Below are positions 1-9,488 of a DNA stretch of 64,000 nt, one piece after another; the first letter of the stretch is position 1; every line of letters begins with the position of its first letter. The notes beneath the pieces were generated by a model, which worked only from the letters and a program-made list of their open reading frames with translations, ran no database searches and was not told the origin of the DNA. Origin of the DNA: Mycobacterium europaeum (GTDB lineage: Bacteria > Actinomycetota > Actinomycetes > Mycobacteriales > Mycobacteriaceae); contig NZ_LQOU01000040.1 of the NCBI RefSeq assembly GCF_002102155.1, positions 44,033-108,032 of the forward strand. The letters are read 5' to 3'. The translations under genes were made by a program, and so were the position numbers.

Positions 1-567
1 ATCGTCGGGGCCGCGCTGATCTCGTCGGCGGCCGAAGGCGTCGCCAGGTCCCCGTTGGGCGAGATCCTGAAAAACCCGGCGCTGGAAGCGTTCCGGTTCA
101 CCGCGCGGTCGGCACCCAAGCTGATGCACCGCGGCCGCAACGTGTCTCGCTCGCTGATCGGCCCCGTCCTGCGGGCCGCCTCCTACAGCGACCTGCACGT
201 CAGCCGCAGCCTGGACGCCTTCTCCCAGCGGATGATGAACGGCACGCCCATCCCGACCATGGTGGAGTTCCTGGAGGCCCTGGAGGCGCACGACGAAACC
301 GCCGGCCTGTGGACCCTGCTGCGCATCCCGACCCTGATCGCCTGCGGCGACCACGACCTGCTGACCCCGGACGAATACTCCCGCAAGATGGCGGCGTCGC
401 TGCCGCAGTCCGAGCTGGTCATCGTCCCCGGCGCCAGCCACCTCGCGCTGCTGGACAAGCCCGAGGCCATCAACGACGGCCTGATCCGGCTGGTCAAGCG
501 GTCGACTCCGGGCCGCGCGCGGCTCGCGTTGCGGCGTGCGTGGGAACGGTTGCGGCGCCATGGATGA
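1..567 (+). CDS. alpha/beta hydrolase fold protein, C-terminal part (5' end outside window)
   Basis: The frame is open from base 1 to the TGA at 565-567, so the N-terminal half, including the nucleophile elbow, lies outside the window. The visible part has the alpha/beta-hydrolase acid region (CGDHDLLTP, about residues 116-124 of the visible 188) and the catalytic His region (GASHLALLDKPEAI). The substrate cannot be told from this half. The gene overlaps tsaE by 8 nt (ATG at 560), which suggests it is the upstream member of the tsaE-tsaB-rimI-tsaD transcription unit. In mycobacteria a hydrolase of this kind often lies between alanine racemase and tsaE; that is family knowledge, not visible here. 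The C-terminus is Arg-rich. Confidence 0.85.
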   Translation: MVGAALISSAAEGVARSPLGEILKNPALEAFRFTARSAPKLMHRGRNVSRSLIGPVLRAASYSDLHVSRSLDAFSQRMMNGTPIPTMVEFLEALEAHDETAGLWTLLRIPTLIACGDHDLLTPDEYSRKMAASLPQSELVIVPGASHLALLDKPEAINDGLIRLVKRSTPGRARLALRRAWERLRRHG

Positions 568-1024
568 TTCCGGGGGCGCGGTCACGCTGGATCGCGTCGA
601 GGACACCGTCGCCCTGGGGTCGCGCCTCGGTGAGCAGCTGCGCGCGGGCGACGTGGTGGTGCTCACCGGTCCGCTCGGCGCGGGAAAGACCGTGCTGGCC
701 AAGGGGATTGCCGCGGCGATGGACGTCGACGGCCCGGTCACCTCACCGTCGTACGTGCTGGCGCGGGTGCACCCGCCGCGGCGGCCCGGCGCACCGGCGA
801 TGATTCACGTCGACATGTACCGCCTCTTGGACACCGACGGCGCCGACCTGCTCGGCGAGCTCGACTCGCTGGACCTCGACACCGAACTCGACGACGCGGT
901 CGTCGTCGTGGAGTGGGGGGAGGGCATCGTCGAACGCCTCGCCGAGCGTCACCTCGACATCCGCCTGGAACGCCTCAGCGGATCCGACGTGCGGATCGCT
1001 TCCTGGCAGTGGGTGCGTTCGTGA
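560..1024 (+). CDS. tsaE: tRNA t6A biosynthesis ATPase TsaE
   Basis: TsaE is the P-loop ATPase that works with TsaB and TsaD to make N6-threonylcarbamoyladenosine at position 37 of ANN-decoding tRNAs in the cytoplasm. The protein (154 aa) begins MDDSGGAVTLDR and has the Walker A motif GPLGAGKT at about residues 36-43, then TSPSYVLARVH (switch region) and VVVEWGEG, both typical of the YjeE/TsaE family. I chose the ATG at 560 because it overlaps the upstream stop in the usual way and gives the family length; a GTG at 536 would add an unconserved Arg/Gly stretch. The stop TGA at 1022-1024 overlaps the GTG start of tsaB, so translation is probably coupled. Confidence 0.95.
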   Translation: MDDSGGAVTLDRVEDTVALGSRLGEQLRAGDVVVLTGPLGAGKTVLAKGIAAAMDVDGPVTSPSYVLARVHPPRRPGAPAMIHVDMYRLLDTDGADLLGELDSLDLDTELDDAVVVVEWGEGIVERLAERHLDIRLERLSGSDVRIASWQWVRS

Positions 1025-1644
1025 CGCTTGTGCTCGCCCTCGACACCGCCACCCCCGCGGTGACCGCCGGGATCGTGCGCCGCGACGACCTGGCCGTGCT
1101 GGCCGAGCGGGTCACCGTCGACGCCCGGGCGCATGCCGAACGGCTCACCCCGAACGCGCTGGACGCCCTCGCCGAGGCCGGGCTGACCATGGGCGACCTG
1201 GATGCCGTCGTGGTGGGCTGCGGCCCCGGCCCGTTCACCGGCCTGCGCGCCGGGATGGCCACCGCCGCGGCCTACGGCCACGCGCTGGGCATCCCCGTGC
1301 ACGGCGTGTGCAGCCTGGACGCCATCGGGGTGCGCACCGCCGGCGAGGTGCTGGTGGTCACCGACGCCCGCCGCCGCGAGGTCTACTGGGCGCGCTACCG
1401 CGACGGGTTCCGCGTGGAAGGGCCGGGAGTCGACGCCCCCGCCGACGTCGATCCCGGCGCCGCGCAGGCGGTGGCCGGCTCGAAGGAGCACGCGGCGTTG
1501 TTCGGCCTGCCGCACTGCGGGCCGGTCCACCCTACGCCGGCCGGCCTGGTGGCCGCGGTGCCCGACTGGTCGCAGCGCCCGGCGCCGCTGGTGGCGTTGT
1601 ATCTGCGCCGCCCCGACGCCAAACCGATGGCGGCGCGCGGGTGA
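1021..1644 (+). CDS. tsaB: tRNA t6A biosynthesis protein TsaB (YeaZ)
   Basis: TsaB is the inactive ASKHA-fold partner of TsaD in t6A synthesis; it holds TsaD and TsaE together. The 207-aa product starts MTLVLALDTATPAVTAGI, the usual N-terminal strand of the family, and carries VVGCGPGPFTGLRAG, the conserved glycine-rich loop. The GTG start at 1021 overlaps the tsaE stop as GTGA, and its own stop at 1642-1644 overlaps the next start the same way. The alternative upstream in-frame start at 913 lies inside tsaE and gives a basic unconserved extension. The gene order tsaE-tsaB-rimI-tsaD is the normal actinobacterial operon. Confidence 0.95.
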   Translation: MTLVLALDTATPAVTAGIVRRDDLAVLAERVTVDARAHAERLTPNALDALAEAGLTMGDLDAVVVGCGPGPFTGLRAGMATAAAYGHALGIPVHGVCSLDAIGVRTAGEVLVVTDARRREVYWARYRDGFRVEGPGVDAPADVDPGAAQAVAGSKEHAALFGLPHCGPVHPTPAGLVAAVPDWSQRPAPLVALYLRRPDAKPMAARG

Positions 1645-2108
1645 CGGCCCCGAGCGAACCCGTGACGCTCGGCGCGCTGACCCCCGCCGACGCTGCGCGC
1701 TGCGCGGAGCTGGAACGGCAGCTGTTCGACGGTGACGACCCGTGGCCCGCGGCGGCCTTCAACCGGGAACTGGCCAGCCCGCACAACCATTACGTGGCCG
1801 CGCGCGCCGGCGGCGCGGTCGTCGGGTATGCCGGAATCTCGCGGCTGGGCCGCACCCCACCCTTCGAGTACGAGGTGCACACCATCGGCGTGGACACCGC
1901 CTACCAGGGCCAGGGGATCGGCCGCCGGTTGCTCGAGGAGCTGCTGGTCTTCGCCGAGGGGGGTGTCGTCTTCCTGGAGGTGCGCACCGACAACGAGGCG
2001 GCCATCGCGCTGTACCGCAGCGTGGGATTCGAGGAGATCGGCCTGCGCCGGCGCTACTACCGCGCCAGCGGCGCCGACGCCTACACCATGCGCCGGGGGG
2101 CCCAATGA
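1641..2108 (+). CDS. rimI: ribosomal-protein-alanine N-acetyltransferase RimI
   Basis: This is a GNAT-family acetyltransferase that uses acetyl-CoA to acetylate protein N-termini, classically Ala-1 of ribosomal protein S18. The 155-aa protein shows GNAT motif A (IGVDTAYQGQGIGRRLLEEL, with the Q/RxxGxG/A acetyl-CoA loop) at about residues 86-105, followed by FLEVRTDNEAAIALYRSVGF, the typical motif B with the Asn and Tyr of RimI proteins. The GTG start at 1641 overlaps the tsaB stop (GTGA) and the stop at 2106-2108 overlaps the tsaD ATG. It is third in the t6A operon, as in M. tuberculosis (Rv3420c). Confidence 0.93.
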   Translation: MTAPSEPVTLGALTPADAARCAELERQLFDGDDPWPAAAFNRELASPHNHYVAARAGGAVVGYAGISRLGRTPPFEYEVHTIGVDTAYQGQGIGRRLLEELLVFAEGGVVFLEVRTDNEAAIALYRSVGFEEIGLRRRYYRASGADAYTMRRGAQ

Positions 2109-3136
2109 TCATCTTGGCCATCGAAACCTCCTGTGACGAAACGGGAGTCGGGATTGCGCGGCTCGACCACAACGGCGCCGTGACGTTGTTGGCCGACGAG
2201 GTGGCGTCCAGCGTCGACGAACACGTTCGCTTCGGCGGCGTGGTTCCCGAGATCGCGTCGCGGGCGCACCTGGAGGCGCTCGGCCCCACGATGCGCCGGG
2301 CGCTGACGACGGCGGGGCTGCAGAAGCCCGACATCGTCGCGGCCACGATCGGGCCGGGTCTGGCCGGTGCGCTGCTGGTGGGAGTGGCTGCGGCCAAGGC
2401 GTATGCGGCCGCGTGGGGGGTGCCGTTCTACGCCGTGAACCACCTGGGCGGGCACTTGGCCGCCGACGTCTACGAGCACGGTCCGCTGCCCGAGTGCGTG
2501 GCGCTGCTGGTGTCCGGCGGCCACACGCACCTGTTGCACGTGCGGTCCCTGGGCGAACCGATCGTCGAGCTCGGCAGCACGGTCGACGACGCCGCCGGCG
2601 AGGCCTATGACAAGGTGGCGCGGCTGCTGGGTCTGGGCTACCCCGGCGGCAAGGTGCTCGACGAGCTGGCCCGCAGCTGCGGCCGGGAGGCCGCAGAGAT
2701 CCCCGTGTTCCCGCGCGGCATGACCGGCCCCGCCGACGACCCGTACGCCTTCAGCTTCTCCGGGCTCAAAACGGCCGTGGCCCGCTACCTGGAGAGTCAC
2801 CCCGATGCGGTGAACGCCGATGTCGCCGCCGGGTTCCAGGAGGCCGTCGCCGACGTCCTGACGATGAAGGCGGTGCGCGCCGCGACGGGGCTCGGCGTTT
2901 CGACGCTGCTGATCGCCGGGGGAGTGGCCGCCAACTCGCGGCTGCGGGAGCTGGCCGAGCAGCGCTGCGCGGCGGCCGGGCTGACGCTGCGGATCCCCAG
3001 GCCGCGCCTGTGCACCGACAACGGGGCGATGATCGCCTCCTTCGCCGCGCACCTGGTCGCCGCCGGGGCGCCGCCCTCCCCGCTGGACGTGCCCAGCGAC
3101 CCCGGCCTGCCGGTGGTAAAAGCCCAGGTCGGCTGA
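2105..3136 (+). CDS. tsaD: tRNA N6-adenosine threonylcarbamoyltransferase TsaD (Gcp)
   Basis: TsaD transfers the threonylcarbamoyl group from threonylcarbamoyl-AMP to A37 of tRNA. The 343-aa protein has the family start LAIETSCDETGVGI, the metal-binding HxxxH region (NHLGGHLAADVYEH, about residues 113-126; most relatives have HxEGH, here HLGGH), the loop LVSGGHTHLL and the C-terminal LLIAGGVAANSRLRE. Length and motifs agree with a complete enzyme. The ATG at 2105 overlaps the rimI stop (ATGA). It is the last gene of the operon; the groES promoter region with its CIRCE operator follows 40 nt downstream. Confidence 0.96.
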   Translation: MIILAIETSCDETGVGIARLDHNGAVTLLADEVASSVDEHVRFGGVVPEIASRAHLEALGPTMRRALTTAGLQKPDIVAATIGPGLAGALLVGVAAAKAYAAAWGVPFYAVNHLGGHLAADVYEHGPLPECVALLVSGGHTHLLHVRSLGEPIVELGSTVDDAAGEAYDKVARLLGLGYPGGKVLDELARSCGREAAEIPVFPRGMTGPADDPYAFSFSGLKTAVARYLESHPDAVNADVAAGFQEAVADVLTMKAVRAATGLGVSTLLIAGGVAANSRLRELAEQRCAAAGLTLRIPRPRLCTDNGAMIASFAAHLVAAGAPPSPLDVPSDPGLPVVKAQVG

Positions 3137-3176
3137 TCGCTCATAGCGAATACCCAATACGCAGCGGGGCGCCCTT

Positions 3177-3208
3177 GAGTGCTAGCACTCTCGTGTATAG
3201 AGTGCTAG
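3177..3208 (+). promoter_or_regulatory. CIRCE operator(s) (HrcA site) upstream of groES
   Basis: Bases 3182-3208 read CTAGCACTC, nine spacer bases, then GAGTGCTAG: a perfect 9-bp inverted repeat with the CIRCE consensus and spacing, bound by the heat-shock repressor HrcA. A third half-site precedes it, because 3177-3190 (GAGTGCTAGCACTC) is itself a perfect 14-bp palindrome sharing the left CIRCE arm. The groES start lies about 130 nt downstream. HrcA control of groESL in mycobacteria is established; the overlapping arrangement of three half-sites is what I see here. Confidence 0.9.
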
Positions 3209-3336
3209 GTGGCAATCGGCCAAACCCTGTGTCGGCACCCGCGACGACGGCGCTCGGGCACGGACGACTGCCGAATCCCTTGATAATTCCGGGGCAGCCG
3301 TCCCGGACCCGATCTAACTAGTGGAGGGCTCCAATC

Positions 3337-3639
3337 GTGGCGAAGGTGAACATCAAGCCACTCGAGGACAAGATTCTCGTGCAGGCCAACGAGGCCGAGA
3401 CCACGACCGCGTCCGGTCTGGTCATTCCTGACACCGCCAAGGAGAAGCCGCAGGAAGGCACCGTCGTCGCAGTCGGTCCCGGCCGCTGGGACGAGGACGG
3501 CGAAAAGCGGATCCCGCTGGACGTCTCCGAAGGTGACACCGTCATCTACAGCAAGTACGGCGGCACCGAGATCAAGTACAACGGCGAGGAGTACCTGATC
3601 CTGTCCGCGCGCGACGTGCTGGCTGTCGTATCCAAGTAA
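3337..3639 (+). CDS. groES: co-chaperonin GroES (Hsp10)
   Basis: GroES is the seven-subunit lid of the GroEL folding chamber. The 100-aa protein begins MAKVNIKPLEDKILVQANEA, has the mobile-loop segment ETTTASGLVIPDTAKEKPQE and ends SARDVLAVVSK, all typical of mycobacterial GroES. The GTG start is supported by a GGAGG Shine-Dalgarno at about 3323 and by the conserved N-terminus. It lies downstream of a CIRCE operator and 81 nt upstream of groEL1, so it is heat-shock controlled with groEL1. The 3' untranslated stretch contains a stable hairpin (see 3650-3696). Confidence 0.98.
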   Translation: MAKVNIKPLEDKILVQANEAETTTASGLVIPDTAKEKPQEGTVVAVGPGRWDEDGEKRIPLDVSEGDTVIYSKYGGTEIKYNGEEYLILSARDVLAVVSK

Positions 3640-3649
3640 GGACCGTGTT

Positions 3650-3696
3650 CCGCCCCGGCGATCCCCGCGCACAACCGCGGGCGATTTCCGGGGCGG
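3650..3696 (+). promoter_or_regulatory. nested hairpin between groES and groEL1
   Basis: Bases 3650-3658 (CCGCCCCGG) pair perfectly with 3688-3696 (CCGGGGCGG). Inside, 3664-3669 (CCCGCG) pairs with 3676-3681 (CGCGGG) around a 6-nt loop. There is no T-run, so this is not a full terminator. In M. tuberculosis the groESL message is cleaved between the two genes; a hairpin here could be a processing or stability element that uncouples GroES and GroEL1 levels. The structure is seen; the function is inferred. Confidence 0.55.
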
Positions 3697-3720
3697 CATG
3701 CGTTCGGGTGAAGGAGCCTG

Positions 3721-5343
<1,623 letters not shown>

Positions 5344-5360
5344 ACGCACCTCCTAACGAA

Positions 5361-5396
5361 GCGCCCCCGGTCAGTTGGCCGGGGGCGCTTTCGTTT
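5361..5396 (+). terminator. Rho-independent terminator of groESL
   Basis: Bases 5361-5370 (GCGCCCCCGG) pair perfectly with 5379-5388 (CCGGGGGCGC) around an 8-nt loop, followed by TTTCGTTTTC. It starts 18 nt after the groEL1 stop. Flanking AACGAA and TTTCGTT can extend the stem. A degenerate version of the same layout follows the groEL1 relic at 19494-19530. Confidence 0.9.
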
Positions 5397-5667
5397 TCGG
5401 AGAGGGGCGTTGCTCCTAGACGGGTTTGACCCAGAAGCATGGCAACGCGGACGACTACGGCCAAGCTCACTGAGCAGTCGGGACAGGGTCGGACTGGTCA
5501 GTCCCACTATGCCGCGTCCCGCGGCTGAGCGAACGCGACACCTGTCAGCGGGTTTTCAAGATCGATCCCGGCACTATTGATGATGGCAGTGCGGACGCGC
5601 TGGCTCCTATATGACGGTCAAAGCTGCTGCACTTGGCCACGCCGTGGGAGCGGCGCAGGCCCGACAT

Positions 5668-6930
5668 CTACGCCTGATCGATGCCGCCCTTCATCGAGGC
5701 ACGGGCGCGACGGTGTTGGCGGATCGCTGTGTTGAGCCCGCGACGGCGCCCTCTTCCTAGGTCAATGTCGGCGAAACCCGGCTCCAATTCGGTAAACATC
5801 CGCTCGCTGCGGGTCTCCGGAGCGTCGTCGGCGGTGTCGCGCAAATACTGGTTGGGCAGCGACAGCTTGGCCAGCGTGCGCCAGGTCTTGGCGTACTGCA
5901 CCAGGAACGAGCCCGTGGTGTAGGGCAGGTCGTACTTGTCGCAGACCTCGCGCACCCGCACCGCGATCTCGTGCAGCCGGTTGCTGGGCAAGTCCGGGTA
6001 CAGGTGGTGCTCGATCTGATGGCACAGGTTGCCGCTCATGAACCGCAACGCCGGCCCGGCCTCGAAGTTGGCGCTGCCCAGCATCTGGCGCAGATACCAC
6101 TGGCCCCGGGTTTCGCCGATTATGTCGGGCTTGGTGAATTTGTCTGCGCCATCGGGGAAATGGCCACAGAAGATGACGGCGTTCGCCCAGACGTTGCGGA
6201 TCACGTTGGCCACCACGTTAGCCTTCAGCGTCGATGTGTACGTCGCCGCTGGCGACAGCGAGGTCAGCGCCGGGAACGCAATGTAGTCCTTGACCACCTG
6301 CCTGCCGGCCTTGGCCGAAAACTCACGGATCCGCAGGAGGGTGAGGTCGCGCTCCGGTCCAGCCTTGAGAGCCTTGCTTAACTCGATGGGCTGCAAGCCA
6401 ATTCCCCACTCGAATCCAAGAGCGAGGACGGCATTGAAGAGCAGGTTGCCGACGTTGAAGGGCTCCCAGGGTTGGTCACGGGTGACTCGCAGGATGGTGT
6501 AGCCCACATCGTCGTCCATGCCGACGATGTTGGTGTATTTGTGGTGCTGAAAGTTGTGGGTGAAGCGCCAGTGTTTTGACGCCGCACTCATGTCCCACTC
6601 CCATGTCGAGGAGTGGATCTCGGGATCGTTCATCCAGTTCCACTGGCCGTGCATGACGTTGTGGCCGATCTCCATGTTCTCGATGATCTTGGCCACACCC
6701 AGGGTCACCGTTCCCGCCCACCACACAGAGCGTTTCGAGCTACCGGCCAGCATGAGCCGGCCGGCCACCTCCAGGGCGCGTTGCGCGGCAATGGTGCGGC
6801 GGATGTAGCGCGCGTCGCGCGCGCCACGGGATCCCTCGATGTCGAGCCGGATCGCGTCCAGCTCAACGGCGAGATTTTCGATATCGGCGTCGGTCAGGTG
6901 AGCGAATGCCGGTATGTCGGTAATCGCCAT
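5668..6930 (-). CDS. membrane fatty acid desaturase, DesA3-like (acyl-CoA delta-9 desaturase family)
   Basis: The 420-aa protein carries the three histidine boxes of the integral-membrane di-iron desaturases: GHNVMH (HxxxH, about residue 88), HNFQHH (HxxHH, about residue 125) and HQIEHH (QxxHH, about residue 305). Length and motifs match mycobacterial DesA3 (Rv3229c), which makes oleoyl from stearoyl chains using electrons from a ferredoxin reductase such as Rv3230c. No reductase gene is near, so electrons must come from elsewhere. The start ATG at 6930 has GAGGGG upstream. It is the first gene of the inserted block, on the opposite strand to groEL1. An imperfect palindrome at 6973-6990 could be an operator. 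Confidence 0.88.
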   Translation of the reverse strand: MAITDIPAFAHLTDADIENLAVELDAIRLDIEGSRGARDARYIRRTIAAQRALEVAGRLMLAGSSKRSVWWAGTVTLGVAKIIENMEIGHNVMHGQWNWMNDPEIHSSTWEWDMSAASKHWRFTHNFQHHKYTNIVGMDDDVGYTILRVTRDQPWEPFNVGNLLFNAVLALGFEWGIGLQPIELSKALKAGPERDLTLLRIREFSAKAGRQVVKDYIAFPALTSLSPAATYTSTLKANVVANVIRNVWANAVIFCGHFPDGADKFTKPDIIGETRGQWYLRQMLGSANFEAGPALRFMSGNLCHQIEHHLYPDLPSNRLHEIAVRVREVCDKYDLPYTTGSFLVQYAKTWRTLAKLSLPNQYLRDTADDAPETRSERMFTELEPGFADIDLGRGRRRGLNTAIRQHRRARASMKGGIDQA

Positions 6931-6972
6931 CGTGTCCCCTCTTTCGGGCGTGTATGTCGGGTGCCGAGCGTT

Positions 6973-6990
6973 CTATCGGATGTTCGATAG
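6973..6990 (-). promoter_or_regulatory. palindrome upstream of the desaturase gene
   Basis: CTATCGGA-TG-TTCGATAG is an 8+2+8 inverted repeat with one mismatched pair, 43 nt upstream of the desaturase ATG. Its size and symmetry fit a TetR-family operator. No intact TetR gene is adjacent; a TetR-like remnant lies at 9116-9450. Confidence 0.4.
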
Positions 6991-7583
6991 GACTCAGTCT
7001 TTTGGGCGTCGTTTGGATTTACCTTGGCCGGTTTAGCCCTTTCCTGCCTGATCGGCGTGTCTTTCATTGCGCGACAGGGTTTTCCGGTGTCGCCGGCAGG
7101 TTGGTTCTTGCTTGGTCGCCGGTCGAGTGAATGCGGAACTGGTGGTACTCCGGATTCCGGCTAACGAGGGGATGGGCGGATTGTGCATGCTGTCTGGCCG
7201 CGACGGGGTCGAAATCGGAATGTGCGGCGGCGAGCGAATGCTCATCAAGTTCGGCGGCGTACAGCCAAACCTTCTCCGGACTGGCTGAAGGACTCAGCAA
7301 CTGCAACGCTACACCCATCGGGTACGGGGGGCATCTCAGATTCAGTCCTTCCCAGGCGCTCAGCAGTACTGTTGGCGCTGTCTCAGTTGACGATCGCTCG
7401 GCCGGCTGCGCCCAATCATCCGGACTCACATGAAGACCGATCGGGTCGTGGCCGTTGTCGCCGTCGCGCCATCGGCGATCCGGATTGTTTCGCCCTGGGT
7501 GGGTTGGCTGACGCGGCAGCCCAGTCAACCCCTACTGCCGGCACCGAGCCCGCTACCGCGCCGATCCCGGGTAGGTACGAAAT
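6991..7583. other. 593-nt stretch without a supported gene
   Basis: Short open frames exist on both strands (for example 7064-7528 on the minus strand, with an internal ATG at 7318), but none has a Shine-Dalgarno sequence or a recognisable domain. The right end leads into the structured leader at 7584. I see no repeat, tRNA or insertion sequence here. Confidence 0.4.
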
Positions 7584-7710
7584 GGTGTAGCGTCAAGGTG
7601 CTGAGAACTTCAGCTGGTGCGGGATGAGTTTGGCCGCGTTCGCCGCTTACCTCTAGGAGCATTGGCTCCGAACCCTCACACGCCGGTGATCAACGGGACT
7701 TCAGATCACC
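7584..7710 (+). promoter_or_regulatory. structured leader RNA, copy A
   Basis: This is one of three related leaders in the inserted block. It opens with GGTGTAG (7584-7590), containing TAGCGT, which fits a mycobacterial -10 (TANNNT). Helix P1 is GCTGA 7600-7604 with TCAGC 7610-7614. Helix P2 is GGAGC 7656-7660 with GCTCC 7665-7669. Helix P3 is GGTGATC 7685-7691 with GATCACC 7704-7710, and the ATG at 7711 follows directly. A GGGA in the P3 loop is the only Shine-Dalgarno-like sequence. Copies B (15644-15771) and C (13914-13792, minus strand) share order, length and start-codon position. Controlled access to the start codon is inferred. Confidence 0.7.
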
Positions 7711-7992
7711 ATGACTACTTCACTTGCTTTCCGTGCCGACACCCGTGTTTTCCTGATTGACCTGACCCGGACCGAACCTACTGACGATCCGCAGGGGTCG
7801 CGGGACTGGTTCAACCGGGCGAAGATGCTCGAGTTCAACTCGCCGGCCGAGCCGATGGACACACTCCAACAGGCACCGACGGGTGCGACCACGGTCGACG
7901 CGCCGGGCGTGACAAGCTTCGTGACCGGCGCGAACGCGCTCGTCGTTGCCGTCCGCATCCCGATTGACAGGAATGACCATGTCTGCTGTTAA
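7711..7992 (+). CDS. small protein of unknown function behind leader A
   Basis: The 93-aa product starts MTTSLAFRADTRVFLIDL and has no domain I recognise, no signal peptide and no membrane segment. The ATG at 7711 directly follows helix P3 of the leader, in the same position as the starts of the STAS gene and the glycosyltransferase gene behind leaders B and C; that is the main support for it being translated. It overlaps the start of the sensor kinase gene by 14-20 nt, so it may also serve to couple translation to the kinase. It could be a real small protein or a decayed longer gene. Confidence 0.5.
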   Translation: MTTSLAFRADTRVFLIDLTRTEPTDDPQGSRDWFNRAKMLEFNSPAEPMDTLQQAPTGATTVDAPGVTSFVTGANALVVAVRIPIDRNDHVCC

Positions 7993-9079
7993 AGCGGCGA
8001 AGCGAAGCGTGACATCGGAACCGAACTACTCTCCGGTGCCGATGCCCGCAACGGTCTGTCGGCCCATCGCCCAGCAAGCTCTCGATCTGACGGGCGCAGA
8101 GATCACACTGGTCGCGGTCGCGATCAACCACGACATACCCACGTCGGAGGTGGCCGATCTGATGATCGTGGAAACCGCCGGCTCCGCAATAACCTCGACG
8201 CCGGGCCCTGTCATCCGCGTTGCCGGTACCTCAGTCGGGCAGGCCTTCGTGGAGCGAACCCCTCGACGTCTCAACAACTTCGACGTCGCCATCGACGGCG
8301 TCCAACGTGCCGGCCCGGCGCTGGTGCTTCCGCTGCGCACCACCGATACGGTGGTGGGGGTGTTGGTCGCGGTGCGGCGAGACGGCGCCCGGACGTTCAG
8401 CGACGAGCAGCTCGACATGATGGCCGCATTCACCGACCAGGCGGCGCTCGCCTGGCAGTTGGGGGCCACACAGCGCCGGGCGCGCCAACTCGACATTCTC
8501 GCTGACCGCGACAGAATCGCCCACGATCTGCAGGACCACGTGATTCGAGGGATCTTTGCGGTCGAACTGGATCTACAGGGGACCATTCCGCGGGCCCGAT
8601 CTACTGAGGTGCAGCAGAGACTGTCCGGCAGCATTGCTGATCTTCAAGGCGTCATTCGGGAGATTCGCACCGCAATTTTCGGCCTGGACGGGGCACCGCC
8701 GGGCACCGCCCGGCTGCGACATCGGCTCGACGAGGCAGTCGCGCGCTTCTGCGGATCCGAACTGGAGACCACGGTTCAATTCGTAGGCCCCTTGTCGATT
8801 GTCGATGCTGCACTCGCCGATCACGCCGAAGCCGTTGTGCGCGAAGCGGTCAGCAACGCCGTCCGGCATGCCGCCGCGACCAGACTTGCGGTGACGGTCA
8901 AGGTCGAGGACGGCGTGTGCATCGAAGTGGTCGACGACGGTCGAGGCGTCCCCGGCGACGTAACCGGCAGCGGCTTGACCAACTTGCAGCACCGAGCGCG
9001 GCAGGCCGGCGGCGCGTTCACCATCGCGGGTGCCCCCGGTGGAGGCACCGTGCTGCGCTGGTCAGCACCGCTGCCGTGA
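7979..9079 (+). CDS. DevS/DosT-like GAF sensor kinase with H-box His replaced by Gln
   Basis: The 366-aa protein has one GAF domain (about residues 15-165), a HisKA_3-type dimerisation segment (about 175-245) and a HATPase domain with N-box EAVSNAVRHAA, G1 DDGRGVPGD and G2 GGGTVLRW. It resembles the C-terminal two thirds of DevS/DosT but lacks the first, haem-binding GAF. The H-box reads DRDRIAHDLQDHVIRGIF: the codon at the usual phosphoacceptor His (DLHD) is CAG, Gln. A His two residues before it (AHDLQD) is out of register. No response regulator is adjacent. ATG at 7973 or 7979; I use 7979. It may be a pseudokinase, a phosphatase or a sensor that acts by binding. Confidence 0.85.
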   Translation: MSAVKAAKRSVTSEPNYSPVPMPATVCRPIAQQALDLTGAEITLVAVAINHDIPTSEVADLMIVETAGSAITSTPGPVIRVAGTSVGQAFVERTPRRLNNFDVAIDGVQRAGPALVLPLRTTDTVVGVLVAVRRDGARTFSDEQLDMMAAFTDQAALAWQLGATQRRARQLDILADRDRIAHDLQDHVIRGIFAVELDLQGTIPRARSTEVQQRLSGSIADLQGVIREIRTAIFGLDGAPPGTARLRHRLDEAVARFCGSELETTVQFVGPLSIVDAALADHAEAVVREAVSNAVRHAAATRLAVTVKVEDGVCIEVVDDGRGVPGDVTGSGLTNLQHRARQAGGAFTIAGAPGGGTVLRWSAPLP

Positions 9080-9115
9080 TCATCGCACCGCTGCGACCAC
9101 GAGTGGCTCAGGGAG

Positions 9116-9450
9116 TTATCCAGCGGCGGTTGTATCTTCGGCGGTTGGGGGTTGTCCGTTGCCGCCGGTGAGCGTCGCGGTCATGCCGGGGAGCAGCAGA
9201 TCGAGGAAGCGGTCCAGCTCGGCGGCGCCATCATAGGAGGCCAGGGCGGGTGCCAGGGCGCGCAGTTGAGGGAATTCGGTGATCGCGAGCCGGTGAAGAC
9301 CAAGCCGGAGCACATGGTCGGTTTCCTCGGGTCGCTCGATAACCTCCTGCAACTCATTGAGGATGTGGCCGTACAGGTAACCGTCCCGTCCCTCTGTCTG
9401 CCCGCGAAAATGAGCTGCTGGTTGTGACGCTTCCTACCAAATAGGTCGAT
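9116..9450 (-). pseudogene. remnant of a TetR-like regulator (C-terminal part only)
   Basis: The minus-strand frame from a stop at 9451-9453 down to 9116 encodes a stretch ending in LDRFLDLLLPGMTATLTGG, which looks like the ligand-binding C-terminal helices of a TetR/AcrR regulator. There is no helix-turn-helix domain, no good start codon (only a TTG at 9352) and no Shine-Dalgarno. I read it as the tail of a deleted regulator. The family assignment is weak because only about 110 residues remain. Confidence 0.35.
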
Positions 9451-9488
9451 TTACAAAATATCGCGATCGAGAAGGGTGGAGGCGACCC

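Noticed and set aside
7064..7528. 154-aa open frame on the minus strand upstream of leader A
   Set aside because: No Shine-Dalgarno at the first or the internal start (7318), no recognisable domain, and long open frames on the wrong strand are common at this GC content.
7692..7710. GGGACTTCAG in leader A looks like half of a DosR box
   Set aside because: The second half (GTCCC) is missing, it lies within the P3 hairpin directly at the start codon, and copies B and C do not share it.
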